Shown here piece after piece: positions 1 through 7,276 of a stretch of 21,002 nucleotides of DNA (the first letter of the stretch is position 1; every line of letters begins with the position of its first letter). The DNA is from an uncultured Clostridia bacterium (lineage in GTDB: Bacteria; Bacillota; Clostridia; Christensenellales; Borkfalkiaceae), in contig CANRFK010000010.1 in assembly GCA_947629875.1 (NCBI GenBank), forward strand, positions 1-21,002, read 5' to 3'. Under the pieces are notes generated by a model. It saw only the letters and a list, made by a program, of their open reading frames with translations, ran no database searches and had not been told where the DNA came from. A program made the translations under genes and the position numbers.

Positions 1-2
1 CG

Positions 3-521
3 TGGCTCTGGGAGGAGTACGTTGCCTCTCTGATCGGCAGCAAAGAACACGATTATTTTTATCACCCCAAAAACAAATGCAGAGAAGGGAAGCAGTTCTT
101 GTTCTCCAAACAAAAAAATGCCAAACGTGAGCATGAAAATGTGGGCGAGATCTACCCCGATTTTATAGGCAAAAACGCCGTCAACAGATCTGTTGCCGAC
201 GCCAAGTATAAGCCGAATGAAAACATCGGAAGCCACGATTATCTGCAAGTGCTCGCGTATATGTATCGGTTTGACGCCAAGGTGGGATATTATCTCTACC
301 CGGAGGCAGACGGCGACAACGACCAAGTTTTGTACCTGAACCGCGGGTCGGCATTTGAAAACAACGTCGCGCCGAGAGACGATGTTGTAATTACAAAACA
401 TGGGCTTAAAATTCCGATAAACGCTACCTCATATTGCGATTTCGCAACACAGATGGGTGAAAGCGAACAGCAATTCCTGCAACCGTTTCTCGGCGGCGCA
501 ATTTCGGAGGGAACAATATAA
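3..521 (+). CDS. mcrC: McrC-type component of a 5-methylcytosine-dependent restriction system, C-terminal part
   Basis: The reading frame is open from the left edge, so the gene is 5'-truncated by the window; about 172 residues remain. The visible part looks like the PD-(D/E)xK nuclease half of McrC. A YPDF motif lies near 153-164, a DAKYK motif near 198-212, and a downstream D-Y-L-Q-V-L-A-Y-M-Y helix matches the 'QllaYm' segment of this nuclease fold. In known McrBC systems McrC is the nuclease partner of the AAA+ GTPase McrB and cuts DNA carrying modified cytosine. McrB would be expected just upstream, outside the window. The stop codon is followed directly by a strong hairpin terminator, so this is the last gene of its operon. 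Family assignment is from motif recognition; other DUF2357/McrC-like nucleases are possible. Confidence 0.75.
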   Translation, partial: WLWEEYVASLIGSKEHDYFYHPKNKCREGKQFLFSKQKNAKREHENVGEIYPDFIGKNAVNRSVADAKYKPNENIGSHDYLQVLAYMYRFDAKVGYYLYPEADGDNDQVLYLNRGSAFENNVAPRDDVVITKHGLKIPINATSYCDFATQMGESEQQFLQPFLGGAISEGTI

Positions 522-523
522 AA

Positions 524-556
524 AAGTCGGGAGCCGAATTCCCGACTTCTTTTTTG
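524..556. terminator. Bidirectional intrinsic terminator between convergent genes
   Basis: A 9-bp stem AAGTCGGGA/TCCCGACTT (524-532 with 540-548) is followed by a T run on the plus strand. It is preceded by an A run (521-525), which gives a T run on the minus strand. It closes mcrC (+) and the 590-1009 gene (-). Confidence 0.85.
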
Positions 557-589
557 GGTTTTTTTGCTTATCGCCTTGCGCGCCGACTG

Positions 590-1009
590 TTACGGTTTCT
601 TTGATAATTTGTCCAACGTTTCCGCCAGCCACTCCCGATAATAGTCATACGTGGGCTTCGTCCACCAATCCAATAAATTGTTGAGAGCCCTCGCGTCCTC
701 CGCATCGTCGGTGCACCCGTATTGCCCGGGCTCGCGGTTTACCGTGACCTCGATCGCATCGCTGTTCGGCGTGAAGGACAGGATATAAATGCAATAGCCC
801 GTCCAGCTTCGGTGCGCATATAATTTGCCGTCCTCAAAATACCAAAACCACTTGTCCTCCATCTCTTTGGGGATGTTGCCGCGCTTCAGCCTCTCCATTT
901 CGGGTTCGCCGATTTTGCGCCTGAGCATAAATGTTGCATGCCGCGCGGGCATCTCCGAAGTTTTCCAGTCCGATTTCTTCGCAACGATCGGCTTTTCGGT
1001 ATCTTCCAT
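590..1009 (-). CDS. Conserved hypothetical protein, 139 aa
   Basis: The ATG at 1009 was chosen because GAGGAGAAA lies 5-13 bases upstream of it; a longer frame from 1132 would overlap tag and has no such site. The protein is soluble, with no signal peptide or membrane segment. It has a Lys/Arg-rich middle (FMLRRKIGEPEMERLK), then an aromatic block WFWYFEDGKLYAHRSWTGYC, then a C-terminal acidic/helical part containing LLDWWTKPTYDYYREWL. The aromatic HRSWTGYCIYI block looks strongly conserved and I have the impression of having seen it in many uncharacterised bacterial proteins, but I cannot name a function. It lies 40 bases after tag in the same direction and shares the bidirectional terminator, so it is probably the last gene of the ADH-tag transcript. 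Tryptophan and tyrosine content is unusually high for its size. Confidence 0.75.
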   Translation of the reverse strand: MEDTEKPIVAKKSDWKTSEMPARHATFMLRRKIGEPEMERLKRGNIPKEMEDKWFWYFEDGKLYAHRSWTGYCIYILSFTPNSDAIEVTVNREPGQYGCTDDAEDARALNNLLDWWTKPTYDYYREWLAETLDKLSKKP

Positions 1010-1049
1010 GAGTTTTCTCCTCAATTGAATATAGAGCAGCGGCGCTTTC

Positions 1050-1616
1050 TTACCGGAAATCGCAGTCCACGCAGTGGTCGTTGAGGACGCCGATGCCTTG
1101 GAGATAGGAATAGATAATGGTGGGACCCACAAATTTGAAGCCGCGTTTTTTGAGCTCCAAGCTCACCTTTTCCGAGAGGGCGTCCTTGGCGGGCATATCG
1201 GCAACATTTTTCAAACGGTGGTCGATGGGCTTGCCGCCCGTGAAACTCCATATAAATTTATCGAAAGTGCCGAATTCCTCCTGCACTTTGAGAAAGGCGC
1301 GGGCGTTAGTAATTGCTGCCGTTATCTTGTTGCGGTTGCGGATGATGCCCCTATCCTGCATGAGTTCGGCGATCTTCTCCTCGCCGTAACCGGCGACAAT
1401 TTCGGGGTCGAACCCGTCGAACGCGCGGCGGAAGTTTTCCTCCTTCTCCAAAATCAGGTTCCAGCTGACGCCCGCCTGCATGCCCTCCAAAATGAGCATG
1501 GCGAAAAGTTCGCCGTCGTGGTGCTCGGGCTTGCACCACCGCGTATCGTGGTACAAAAGCGCCTTTTCCGAGATGCGCCCCGCACCCAAACTGAAATCAC
1601 ACCGCCGTTTTTCCAT
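1050..1616 (-). CDS. tag: DNA-3-methyladenine glycosylase I
   Basis: The protein has 188 residues, the usual size of Tag. The family's zinc-binding residues are all present: Cys6, His23, His181 and Cys185 (the last two in NDHCVDC). The catalytic-site glutamate lies in LEGMQAGVSW (Glu44), and the downstream KKRGFKFVGPTIIYSYLQ block is very close to the E. coli enzyme. Tag removes 3-methyladenine from alkylated DNA to start base-excision repair in the cytoplasm. The start at 1616 begins MEKRRCDFS and is preceded by a purine-rich stretch (GGGGGGAGT); it lies 8 bases after the stop of the alcohol dehydrogenase gene, so the two are probably cotranscribed and translationally coupled. No damage-responsive operator is visible nearby. 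Confidence 0.95.
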   Translation of the reverse strand: MEKRRCDFSLGAGRISEKALLYHDTRWCKPEHHDGELFAMLILEGMQAGVSWNLILEKEENFRRAFDGFDPEIVAGYGEEKIAELMQDRGIIRNRNKITAAITNARAFLKVQEEFGTFDKFIWSFTGGKPIDHRLKNVADMPAKDALSEKVSLELKKRGFKFVGPTIIYSYLQGIGVLNDHCVDCDFR

Positions 1617-1624
1617 ACTCCCCC

Positions 1625-2716
1625 CTATCCGCACAGCGATTTTGTAAAGATGCGCAGAATATCGGCCTCGGTCGGCTGATATTTGCACGCTCTGATATTC
1701 TTGGTTTTCATGGCGCGGGCGGCGTATTCCTCGCATGTTTTGCGGAGGATTTTTTCGCGCTCGCCGCACAAAACCGACAGCGTTTTGGCGATTTCTTCGA
1801 TGGACGCCCCGCACGCGGCGCAAATTGCTTGGACGGCGGGAACGCCGTTTTCTGCGAAAATGCGGAGCGTTTCGCCGAGCAACAGCCCGTTGGCGCGGCC
1901 GTGGTCGACGCCGAAATCGTAGGTCAAAAAGTACCCCATGCCGTGCACGAACGTGGTGCCCGTGTGGGCAATGGCCATGCCCGCGAGGCAGGAAGCCCAG
2001 AGGAGCGCGTCGCGCGTCTCCTTGGCGGGAGCTTCAAGCGATTTCAGGAGCGGGTACAGAATGCGCAGGCTCTCGCGGGCGACCAGCTCCGAGGCGGGCG
2101 AGGAGGAATTTTTCAGCATGCTCTCGGCGGCGTGCGAAAAGGCGTCCATTGCCGTATTTTTGGTGATATGGGGTGGCAAATTGTCGCAATATGCGCCGTC
2201 CAAAAAGGCGATCTTGGGGAAGAGAGCGGGCGAAGAAATGCTCGTCTTGGTGCGGGCGAAGTCGTTGGTCAAAATGGCGTAGGGCGTGACCTCGCTCCCC
2301 GTGCCCGCTGTCGTGGGAATGTGCGCCATGGGAAGCGCGGCGTTGCCGTAACCGCCCGCAAAAATTTCCTCGTCGGTGCGCGGTTCCACCGCCAAAATGG
2401 CGATGGCCTTGGCGGCGTCCATGGGCGAGCCGCCCCCGAGCCCGATGACAAAATCGGCGCCCGTCTCCTTCAACATGGCGAGGCCTTCCCGCACGCAGGA
2501 GAGCGTGGGATTGGGCGTCACTCTGTCAAAAACCGCAAACCGTTGTGCGTTTTGGGTGAGCGCGGCCGAGATATCGGCAAGCGCGCCGTTGCGCTTGGAC
2601 GACTGCCCCGTGACGATGAGGGCACGCGTGCCGAGGGGCTTTAAGGCTTCGGCGCACTCCCGCACGCACCCCCTGCCCGCGATTACCTTTGTGGGAATGT
2701 AGGATGAAAAATTCAT
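1625..2716 (-). CDS. Iron-containing (group III) alcohol dehydrogenase family protein
   Basis: The protein has 363 residues. The N-terminal dinucleotide-binding domain carries the family signature GGGSPMDAAK (94-103). The metal ligands of Fe-ADHs are in place: Asp191 and His195 (AMDAFSHAAES), His258 (TFVHGMGY) and His272 (GVDHGRANG). The family reduces aldehydes or oxidises alcohols with NAD(P)H; the substrate cannot be read from sequence. The ATG at 2716 is chosen for GGAGAA upstream; a longer frame to 2764 would start inside repeat-derived DNA. It heads the ADH-tag-hypothetical gene string. No sigma-A promoter could be recognised between it and trmB; the intergenic DNA there is mostly a dispersed repeat. 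An alternative name such as lactaldehyde or butanol dehydrogenase cannot be excluded. Confidence 0.9.
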   Translation of the reverse strand: MNFSSYIPTKVIAGRGCVRECAEALKPLGTRALIVTGQSSKRNGALADISAALTQNAQRFAVFDRVTPNPTLSCVREGLAMLKETGADFVIGLGGGSPMDAAKAIAILAVEPRTDEEIFAGGYGNAALPMAHIPTTAGTGSEVTPYAILTNDFARTKTSISSPALFPKIAFLDGAYCDNLPPHITKNTAMDAFSHAAESMLKNSSSPASELVARESLRILYPLLKSLEAPAKETRDALLWASCLAGMAIAHTGTTFVHGMGYFLTYDFGVDHGRANGLLLGETLRIFAENGVPAVQAICAACGASIEEIAKTLSVLCGEREKILRKTCEEYAARAMKTKNIRACKYQPTEADILRIFTKSLCG

Positions 2717-2765
2717 GGTTCTCCATTTGGTTTTTGAGGCGGCGAAAGGCACAATCCCCACCACC

Positions 2766-2950
2766 GCCTATGGCGGTTCGGTATGAGGGGCGGACTTCGT
2801 ACTTCGGGATTCTTACTTCGCCTACGGCTACTGCGCGGCTGTGCCGCTTGTGCCGCCCTTGGTCGAAAATAGTGCGGGCGGGACGTGCCGCGCTTAGTAA
2901 CCAAATAGTGCGCGCGGGGCGGAGGGCTACGCCCCACTCAGAATGACGCG
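2766..2950 (+). repeat. Composite dispersed intergenic repeat, copy 1
   Basis: The element begins with a small hairpin (ACCGCC/GGCGGT) and TTCGGTATGAGGG (2777-2789). It continues with GGACTTCGT...TTCGGGATTCTT (2792-2814), a 57-base block at 2814-2870 identical to 9844-9900, and a variant of the CGCGCTTAGTA unit. It ends in AGAATGACGCG (2940-2950). The same start and end motifs recur at 7061-7133, 7277-7330 and 9813-9997. It fills most of the gap between trmB and the ADH gene. Confidence 0.85.
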
Positions 2951-2976
2951 GGGGGGGGCAATGACGGGCGAGGGGA

Positions 2977-3654
2977 TCAGAGCAAGACGGCGAGGCAGCG
3001 GCAGATAGGCTTGCCCTGCGCCGTAAAATTCGCTTCGTACTCGGTGACGATGTTCGCATGCGCATATTCGCTGTTGTGCAGATCGCGCGTGACGCCTTCC
3101 ACGCGGAAGCCCGCCGCTTCATATTGGGAAATCGAGTAATCGAAAAATTCCGCGCTGTCCGTCTTTTGCTCGATGACGCCGCCGTTTTTTAACAACGTTT
3201 TGTAAATTTCAAGAAATCGCTGCGAGGTGAGCCGCTGTTTTTCGCGGCTCTTTTCGGGCAAGGGCGTGGAGAAATTGAGGTAAATTTTTTGCACGCTGTG
3301 TTCGGGAATGTAGCATTGCAAAATTTCGGCGGGAATGTTGAGAAAGCGGATATTTTGAAGTTCCGCCGCCATGGTGCGCTCCATCGCCGTTAAGATGACG
3401 TTGGTGCAGAGCTCGACGGCGAGAAAATTCGTCTGCGGCTCGCGCTTCGCCTTTTCGAGCAGAAAACCGCCGTTGCCGCAGCCGATCTCGAGCTCCACGG
3501 GGTTGCTGTTGCCGAAAATTTCGGCATAATTCAGGAGGAAGCGGTAGGTTTCCGCCGCCTCCTTCAAATTTTTACAGGGCTTGCCGCGCGCCAACAGGAC
3601 GGCGGTACATTGTTCCATCCGCGGCTCCAGATGCCGCTTTTTTCGCATACGCAT
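2977..3654 (-). CDS. trmB: tRNA (guanine-N7-)-methyltransferase, with altered catalytic-loop motif
   Basis: The protein has 225 residues and starts MRMRKKRHLEP, a typical TrmB start; AAGGGA lies upstream of this ATG, so the longer frame to 3840, which runs through repeat DNA, is rejected. TrmB methylates G46 in the tRNA variable loop with S-adenosylmethionine. The SAM-binding motif EIGCGNGGF is intact, as are DLHNSEYAHANIVTEYE and the GKPI segment near the C terminus. The usual loop, for example SDPWPKKRHEKRRL in Bacillus, here reads STPLPEKSREKQRL. The conserved Asp and Trp are therefore replaced, by Thr and Leu. This could be a clade-specific form or a change in activity. It stands alone between repeat-filled gaps. 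Confidence 0.9.
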   Translation of the reverse strand: MRMRKKRHLEPRMEQCTAVLLARGKPCKNLKEAAETYRFLLNYAEIFGNSNPVELEIGCGNGGFLLEKAKREPQTNFLAVELCTNVILTAMERTMAAELQNIRFLNIPAEILQCYIPEHSVQKIYLNFSTPLPEKSREKQRLTSQRFLEIYKTLLKNGGVIEQKTDSAEFFDYSISQYEAAGFRVEGVTRDLHNSEYAHANIVTEYEANFTAQGKPICRCLAVLL

Positions 3655-3696
3655 TGCTGTTTTTCCCTTGAAAATTCGTTGTGTTTGATTGACGGG

Positions 3697-3831
3697 CGGT
3701 ATGAGGGAAGCCCCACCCCCTTTATCCCCCTCCCATGGAGGGGGCTGGGGGAGGCGCTGTAAATTACTGCGCGCCCCGCCCGCACTTATTTTGTTGTCGA
3801 AGGGCGGCACGAGCCCATAGGGCGAAGTAAG
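3697..3831 (+). repeat. Repeat modules upstream of trmB, including an inverted copy
   Basis: CGGTATGAGGG (3697-3707) is followed by a C-rich module whose core is a hairpin CCCCCTCC/GGAGGGGG (3726-3744). Bases 3771-3831 read on the minus strand resemble the block at 2814-2885 (TACTTCGCC ... GTGCCGCCCTTCGA ... GTGCGGGCGGGGCG). This is a diverged copy in the opposite orientation. Confidence 0.7.
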
Positions 3832-3967
3832 CAAAACCACGCTTTTGCGGCAGCGCCCTCAATTTGCGCGACACTTCGCGCTTAATGACTTTGAGGACAT
3901 CTCTATTCGCGGGCGAATTGTTGAGAGGTGCACAAACTAACCCCTACTTCGTCGCTATGCTCCTCGC

Positions 3968-4002
3968 GCCGCGCTTAGTAGACGAATAGTGCGCGCGGGG
4001 CA
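3968..4002 (+). repeat. Copy of the CGCGCTTAGTAGACGAATA unit
   Basis: These 35 bases are identical to 9953-9987. The rest of the gap 3832-3967 has no recognisable gene, promoter or terminator. Confidence 0.85.
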
Positions 4003-4004
4003 CG

Positions 4005-4058
4005 AAAATTCTTTGCCCGCAGTATGCCGCCCGCAGGGCTCTGTATAGGAAGAATTTT
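4005..4058. repeat. Inverted repeat just downstream of dut
   Basis: Perfect 9-bp arms AAAATTCTT (4005-4013) and AAGAATTTT (4050-4058) enclose a GC-rich core that can fold further. It starts 6 bases after the dut stop codon and could end dut transcripts, though there is no long T run. Confidence 0.6.
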
Positions 4059-4064
4059 GTGAAC

Positions 4065-4496
4065 CTATTTTGTGCCCGTGGAGCCGAAGCCGCCGACGCC
4101 GCGGACGGTTGAGGAGAGTTCGGCGGCCTCTTCAAATTCGCAGGTATAATAGGGGGCGACGACGAGCTGGGCGATGCGGTCGCCCATAGAGACCGTGCGC
4201 GGCTCCCTGCCGTGGTTGTGGAGGGAGACGATGACTTCGCCGCGGTAGTCGCAGTCGATGACCCCCACCTTGTTGGCGGGCGCGAGATCCTGCTTGGAGG
4301 CAAGCCCGCTCCGCGCATAGATGAGCCCCACCGTGCCCGCGGGAAGTTCCACCGCGATGCCCGTGTGCACGAAGCGCGTCTCGCCTGCGGGGATCTCTAC
4401 CCCCTCGGCGGCGTAAAGATCTGCCCCCGCGGCGAATTCCGAGCCGTACGTGGGCAGTTTTGCGTTTTCGTTCAATTTTTTGACGTTGACTTTCAT
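4065..4496 (-). CDS. dut: dUTP diphosphatase (dUTPase)
   Basis: The protein has 143 residues, the normal size of trimeric dUTPase. All five family motifs are visible: AGADLYA (23-29), ARSGLASK (61-68), GVIDCDYRG (78-86) with the catalytic aspartate, GDRIAQLVV (105-113) and the C-terminal arm RGVGGFGSTG (132-141). The enzyme hydrolyses dUTP to dUMP and pyrophosphate, which keeps uracil out of DNA and feeds thymidylate synthesis. AGAGG precedes the ATG at 4496. A consensus promoter lies 21-49 bases upstream, so it is probably a single-gene transcript. An inverted repeat follows the stop codon. Confidence 0.97.
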   Translation of the reverse strand: MKVNVKKLNENAKLPTYGSEFAAGADLYAAEGVEIPAGETRFVHTGIAVELPAGTVGLIYARSGLASKQDLAPANKVGVIDCDYRGEVIVSLHNHGREPRTVSMGDRIAQLVVAPYYTCEFEEAAELSSTVRGVGGFGSTGTK

Positions 4497-4516
4497 GATG
4501 AAAACCTCTACTTCGG

Positions 4517-4545
4517 ATTATACCGCGGCGCGCGGGTTTTGTCAA
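4517..4545 (-). promoter_or_regulatory. Sigma-A promoter of dut
   Basis: On the minus strand, TTGACA (4540-4545) and TATAAT (4517-4522) are separated by 17 bases. Both hexamers match consensus exactly. Confidence 0.85.
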
Positions 4546-4554
4546 GCGGGACGA

Positions 4555-4761
4555 AGAGACGCCGCCCGCGCGGTTCCCCCATACCGGCGACCGAGGGGAG
4601 GAGCGTATCTTGCGGAAAGATTCCCTCGCCCTGCGCCGCCGCGCAACGCGCGGCGGCGCAGGGCGAGGGAATGAGGAAAAACACAGGGTAGAATGATGAG
4701 GGGACAAGCAGGCGAGCTTAAAATATGGAGAGACGCCGCCCGCGCGGAACGCGCGGGCGGC
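4555..4761. repeat. GC-rich palindromes between dut and glnN
   Basis: AGAGACGCCGCCCGCGCGG occurs at 4555-4573 and again at 4729-4747. The second copy forms a 12-bp perfect hairpin with loop GAA (4735-4761). Between them lies the long hairpin at 4616-4676, listed separately. With the double hairpin at 4790-4836 these elements fill the 357-base gap; no gene was seen in it. Confidence 0.7.
4616..4676 (+). repeat. 25-bp perfect stem-loop, variant of the AAAGAT...ATGAGG element
   Basis: Bases 4620-4644 pair perfectly with 4648-4672 around the loop AAC. The outer bases are AAAGAT on the left and ATGAGG on the right, the same ends as the elements at 7359, 9419 and 9743. The inner flank differs, so that here the whole flank pairs. 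Confidence 0.85.
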
Positions 4762-4789
4762 TGCTCGGGACGCGTAGGACAAACGCGGA

Positions 4790-4836
4790 AACCCCCTCAG
4801 TCTGCTACGCAGACAGCTCCCCCAAGAGGGGGAGCC
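4790..4836. repeat. Double-hairpin module downstream of glnN, possible terminator
   Basis: CCCCCTCA is followed by GTCTGC/GCAGAC (4800-4814) and GCTCCCCC/GGGGGAGC with loop AAGA (4816-4835). From memory, modules of this CCCTCAGTC...GACAGCTCCCCC design recur in many gut Firmicutes genomes. It lies 18 bases past the glnN stop and could act as its terminator. Confidence 0.7.
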
Positions 4837-4853
4837 GAGAAATGCGGAATAAT

Positions 4854-6932
4854 TTATCTGACGCTGTACATGAGGTCGGTGTATTTGGGGAACGGCCAAT
4901 AGTCGTTCGAGGTGAGCTTTTCGAGTTCATCGGCCGCCTTGCGCACCCGCTCCATGGCGGGTACGACGACGTGCGCCATCTTCTGCGACGCCGCCGCCTC
5001 GCCCTCGGGCATCTCTTTTAGGTCGCCCTCGAGCGCTTCCACCGCCTCCATGAGCTCCTCGTTGAGCGCGGAGAGCTTCTCCGCGAGTACCATGTCCGCG
5101 GTGCAGGGGAATTTTTCGCTGACGGCGCGCTTGGCGGCGATCGCCGAGCAAAGCTCTGTGATGTACCCGTTGACGGACGGATAGATATCCTGCCGCGCCA
5201 TCTCCGCCGTCGTCTTTGCCTCGATGGCGATGGTCTTGATGTAGTTTTCGAGCTGGATATTGGCGCGGGCGATGACCTCCTTCTCGGTGTACACCCCCTG
5301 CCGCACGAACACATCGATGTTCTCCCGCTTGAAGAACTCGGGCACGGCGTCCGCCGTCGTCTTGTTGTTGAGAAGTCCCCTTCTCTCCGCCTCGGGCTCC
5401 CACTCGGGGCCGTAGCCGTTGTAGTTGAAGATGATGCGGTAGTGCTTCTTCAAGAGCTTTACGGTGTACGCCTTGCACGCCTTTTCGAAGTCCTTTTTGC
5501 CCGAGAGTTCGTCCACGGCCTCGGAGAAGAGCTCCGCCGCGATGGTGTTGAGCACGATGTTGGGGTCGGCAACGGAGGCCTGCGAGCCGAGCATGCGGAA
5601 CTCGAATTTATTGCCCGTGAAGGCAAAGGGCGACGTGCGGTTCCGATCCGTCGTATCGATGGGGAAGATGGGGCTCTCGGGCACGCCGATGGAGCCCGGG
5701 ACGGCCTTCTTCGGCACATACTCGCGCCCCAACACGATACTATCGACGAGGGCGCCGAGCTGGTCGCCGAGGTACACGGAGAGAATGGCGGGCGGCGCTT
5801 CGTTGGCGCCCAAGCGGTGATCGTTGCCCGCGGAGGCGACGCATGCGCGGAGGACGCCCTGATACCTGTCGACCGCCGCGATGACGCATGCCAAAATGAG
5901 CATGAAGCGGGGATTTTCCTCGGGGGATTCGCCCGGGTCGAGGAGGTTGAGCCCCGTATCGGTGGAGAGCGACCAGTTGTTGTGCTTGCCCGAACCGTTG
6001 ACGCCTTCAAAGGGCTTCTCGTGGAGGAGGCAGACGAGGCCGTGCTTCTTTGCGACCTTCTTCATGAGCTCCATGGTGAGCTGGTTGTCGTCCACGGCGA
6101 CGTTGGTCGTCGTAAAGACGGGGGCAAGCTCGTGCTGGGCGGGGGCGACCTCGTTGTGCTTGGTCTTGGCGAAGATGCCGTAGCTCCAAAGCGTCTCGTC
6201 GAGATCGCGCATGTACTCCGAGATGCGCGTTTTGAGAGTGCCGAAGTAGTGGTCTTCGAGCTCCTGCCCGCGCGTGGAGGGCGCGCCGAAGAGCGTTCTG
6301 CCAGTCAGGATGAGATCCTTTCTCTGATTGTACACTTCCTCATCGACGAGGAAGTACTCCTGCTCGGGGCCGACCGTCGTTGCGACCTTTCTGCACTCGA
6401 TGCCGAAAAGTTTCAAAAGCCGCTTGGCCTGCGTATCGAGCGCCGTCATGGATTTCAGAAGGGGCGCCTTCTTATCCAGCGTCTCGCCCGTGTAGGAGAC
6501 GAACACCGTGGGAATGTAGAGGGTGCCCTCCTTGACGAAGGCGGGGGAAGTGGGGTCCCACGCCGTGTAGCCGCGGGCGTTGGCCGTGGCGCGCGTGCCC
6601 CCCGAGGGGAAGGACGAGGCATCGGGCTCGCCCACGATGAGGCTTTTGCCCGTGAGCTGCAGGATGGCCTTGTCGCCCGAGGGCTCGATGAAGCTATCAT
6701 GCTTTTCCGCCGTGAGGTTGGTGAGGGGCTGGAACCAATGCGTGTAGTGCGTGGCGCCCTTCTTCACCGCCCAATCCTTCATGGCGTTGGCGACCGCGCT
6801 CGCAATGGAACTATCGAGGGGCTCGCCCTCGTCGATGGTCTTGCGGAGGGACTTGTAGACCTCCCGCGGCAGGGAGTTCTTCATCACCTCGTCGTTGAAT
6901 ACGTTGGTGCCGAACAGTTCGGTTACATTCAT
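4854..6932 (-). CDS. glnN: Glutamine synthetase type III
   Basis: The protein has 692 residues, the size of GSIII (about 700), well above GSI (about 450). It opens MNVTELFGTNVFNDEVMK, then carries the GSIII block GTRATANARGYTAWDPTSPAF. The ATP/glutamate site segments follow: GPEQEYFLVDEE, GVNGSGKHNNWSL, NDHRLGANEAPPAI and NRTSPFAFTGNKFEFRMLGS. The C-terminal part is helical and GSIII-specific. The enzyme joins ammonia to glutamate using ATP and is the cytoplasmic entry point of nitrogen. The ATG at 6932 has AGAGG upstream and a consensus promoter 34 bases away; a longer frame to 7190 would run through the promoter and a repeat. It lies next to asnB, whose reaction uses glutamine. No glutamine riboswitch or GlnR box was recognised. 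Confidence 0.97.
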   Translation of the reverse strand: MNVTELFGTNVFNDEVMKNSLPREVYKSLRKTIDEGEPLDSSIASAVANAMKDWAVKKGATHYTHWFQPLTNLTAEKHDSFIEPSGDKAILQLTGKSLIVGEPDASSFPSGGTRATANARGYTAWDPTSPAFVKEGTLYIPTVFVSYTGETLDKKAPLLKSMTALDTQAKRLLKLFGIECRKVATTVGPEQEYFLVDEEVYNQRKDLILTGRTLFGAPSTRGQELEDHYFGTLKTRISEYMRDLDETLWSYGIFAKTKHNEVAPAQHELAPVFTTTNVAVDDNQLTMELMKKVAKKHGLVCLLHEKPFEGVNGSGKHNNWSLSTDTGLNLLDPGESPEENPRFMLILACVIAAVDRYQGVLRACVASAGNDHRLGANEAPPAILSVYLGDQLGALVDSIVLGREYVPKKAVPGSIGVPESPIFPIDTTDRNRTSPFAFTGNKFEFRMLGSQASVADPNIVLNTIAAELFSEAVDELSGKKDFEKACKAYTVKLLKKHYRIIFNYNGYGPEWEPEAERRGLLNNKTTADAVPEFFKRENIDVFVRQGVYTEKEVIARANIQLENYIKTIAIEAKTTAEMARQDIYPSVNGYITELCSAIAAKRAVSEKFPCTADMVLAEKLSALNEELMEAVEALEGDLKEMPEGEAAASQKMAHVVVPAMERVRKAADELEKLTSNDYWPFPKYTDLMYSVR

Positions 6933-6965
6933 ACGCGTTCCTCTTATTTGTTGAATTACGCAATC

Positions 6966-6994
6966 ATTATATGATTTCGCGCGCGGGAAGTCAA
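6966..6994 (-). promoter_or_regulatory. Sigma-A promoter of glnN
   Basis: On the minus strand, TTGACT (6989-6994) and TATAAT (6966-6971) are separated by 17 bases, 34 bases before the glnN start. Confidence 0.85.
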
Positions 6995-7060
6995 ACATTT
7001 CGCTCCCCTTTTCCCCTTTGGGGTTTTGACGAGAAGTATAAGTACAGGTTATAGATGGGG

Positions 7061-7133
7061 GGACTTCGTTGTTCGGGATTCTTCGCCGCGCGCCCGTCCG
7101 CCTCGGCGGACGGGCGCGCGGCGAAGAATGACG
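7061..7133 (+). repeat. Dispersed repeat copy 2 with a 25-bp perfect palindrome
   Basis: GGACTTCGT...TTCGGGATTCTTC opens the element and GAAGAATGACGC closes it. Bases 7078-7102 pair perfectly with 7105-7129, so the end motifs ATTCTTC and GAAGAAT form the base of the stem. It lies upstream of the glnN promoter. Confidence 0.9.
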
Positions 7134-7140
7134 CAATAAT

Positions 7141-7276
7141 CCGAGCGGGACTCGGTATGAGGAGAAGGCGAACGAATAAGGGCGCCCCAACCCCTGTGTC
7201 CCCCCCCGCTCGAAGGGCGGGGGATTGCCCCACCCCCGTCCCTACGGGACACCCCCTCCCAAGAGGGGGCTTGGTC
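7141..7276 (+). repeat. Short CTCGGTATGAGG copy and C-rich multi-hairpin module
   Basis: CCGAG/CTCGG (7141-7155) forms a mini-hairpin leading into CTCGGTATGAGG (7151-7162). Three hairpins follow: CCCCCGC/GCGGGGG (near 7203-7223), GTCCC/GGGAC (7238-7250) and CCCCCTC/GAGGGGG (7252-7269). The module resembles those at 3709-3745 and 9573-9736. No coding sequence was seen. Confidence 0.65.

Noticed and set aside
3655..3840. N-terminal extension of trmB to 3840
   Set aside because: The extra residues come from repeat DNA; MRMRKK with a ribosome site is the usual TrmB start.
5442..6974. Long plus-strand open frame opposite glnN
   Set aside because: It mirrors the GC-rich third positions of glnN, has no ribosome site or known motif, and glnN is certain. 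The same applies to long frames opposite the GH51 gene (10723-12282) and aspS (15003-16649), and to 17514-18758 on the minus strand.
6933..7190. N-terminal extension of glnN to 7190
   Set aside because: It would run through a consensus promoter and a palindromic repeat; the GSIII family starts at MNVTELFG or similar.
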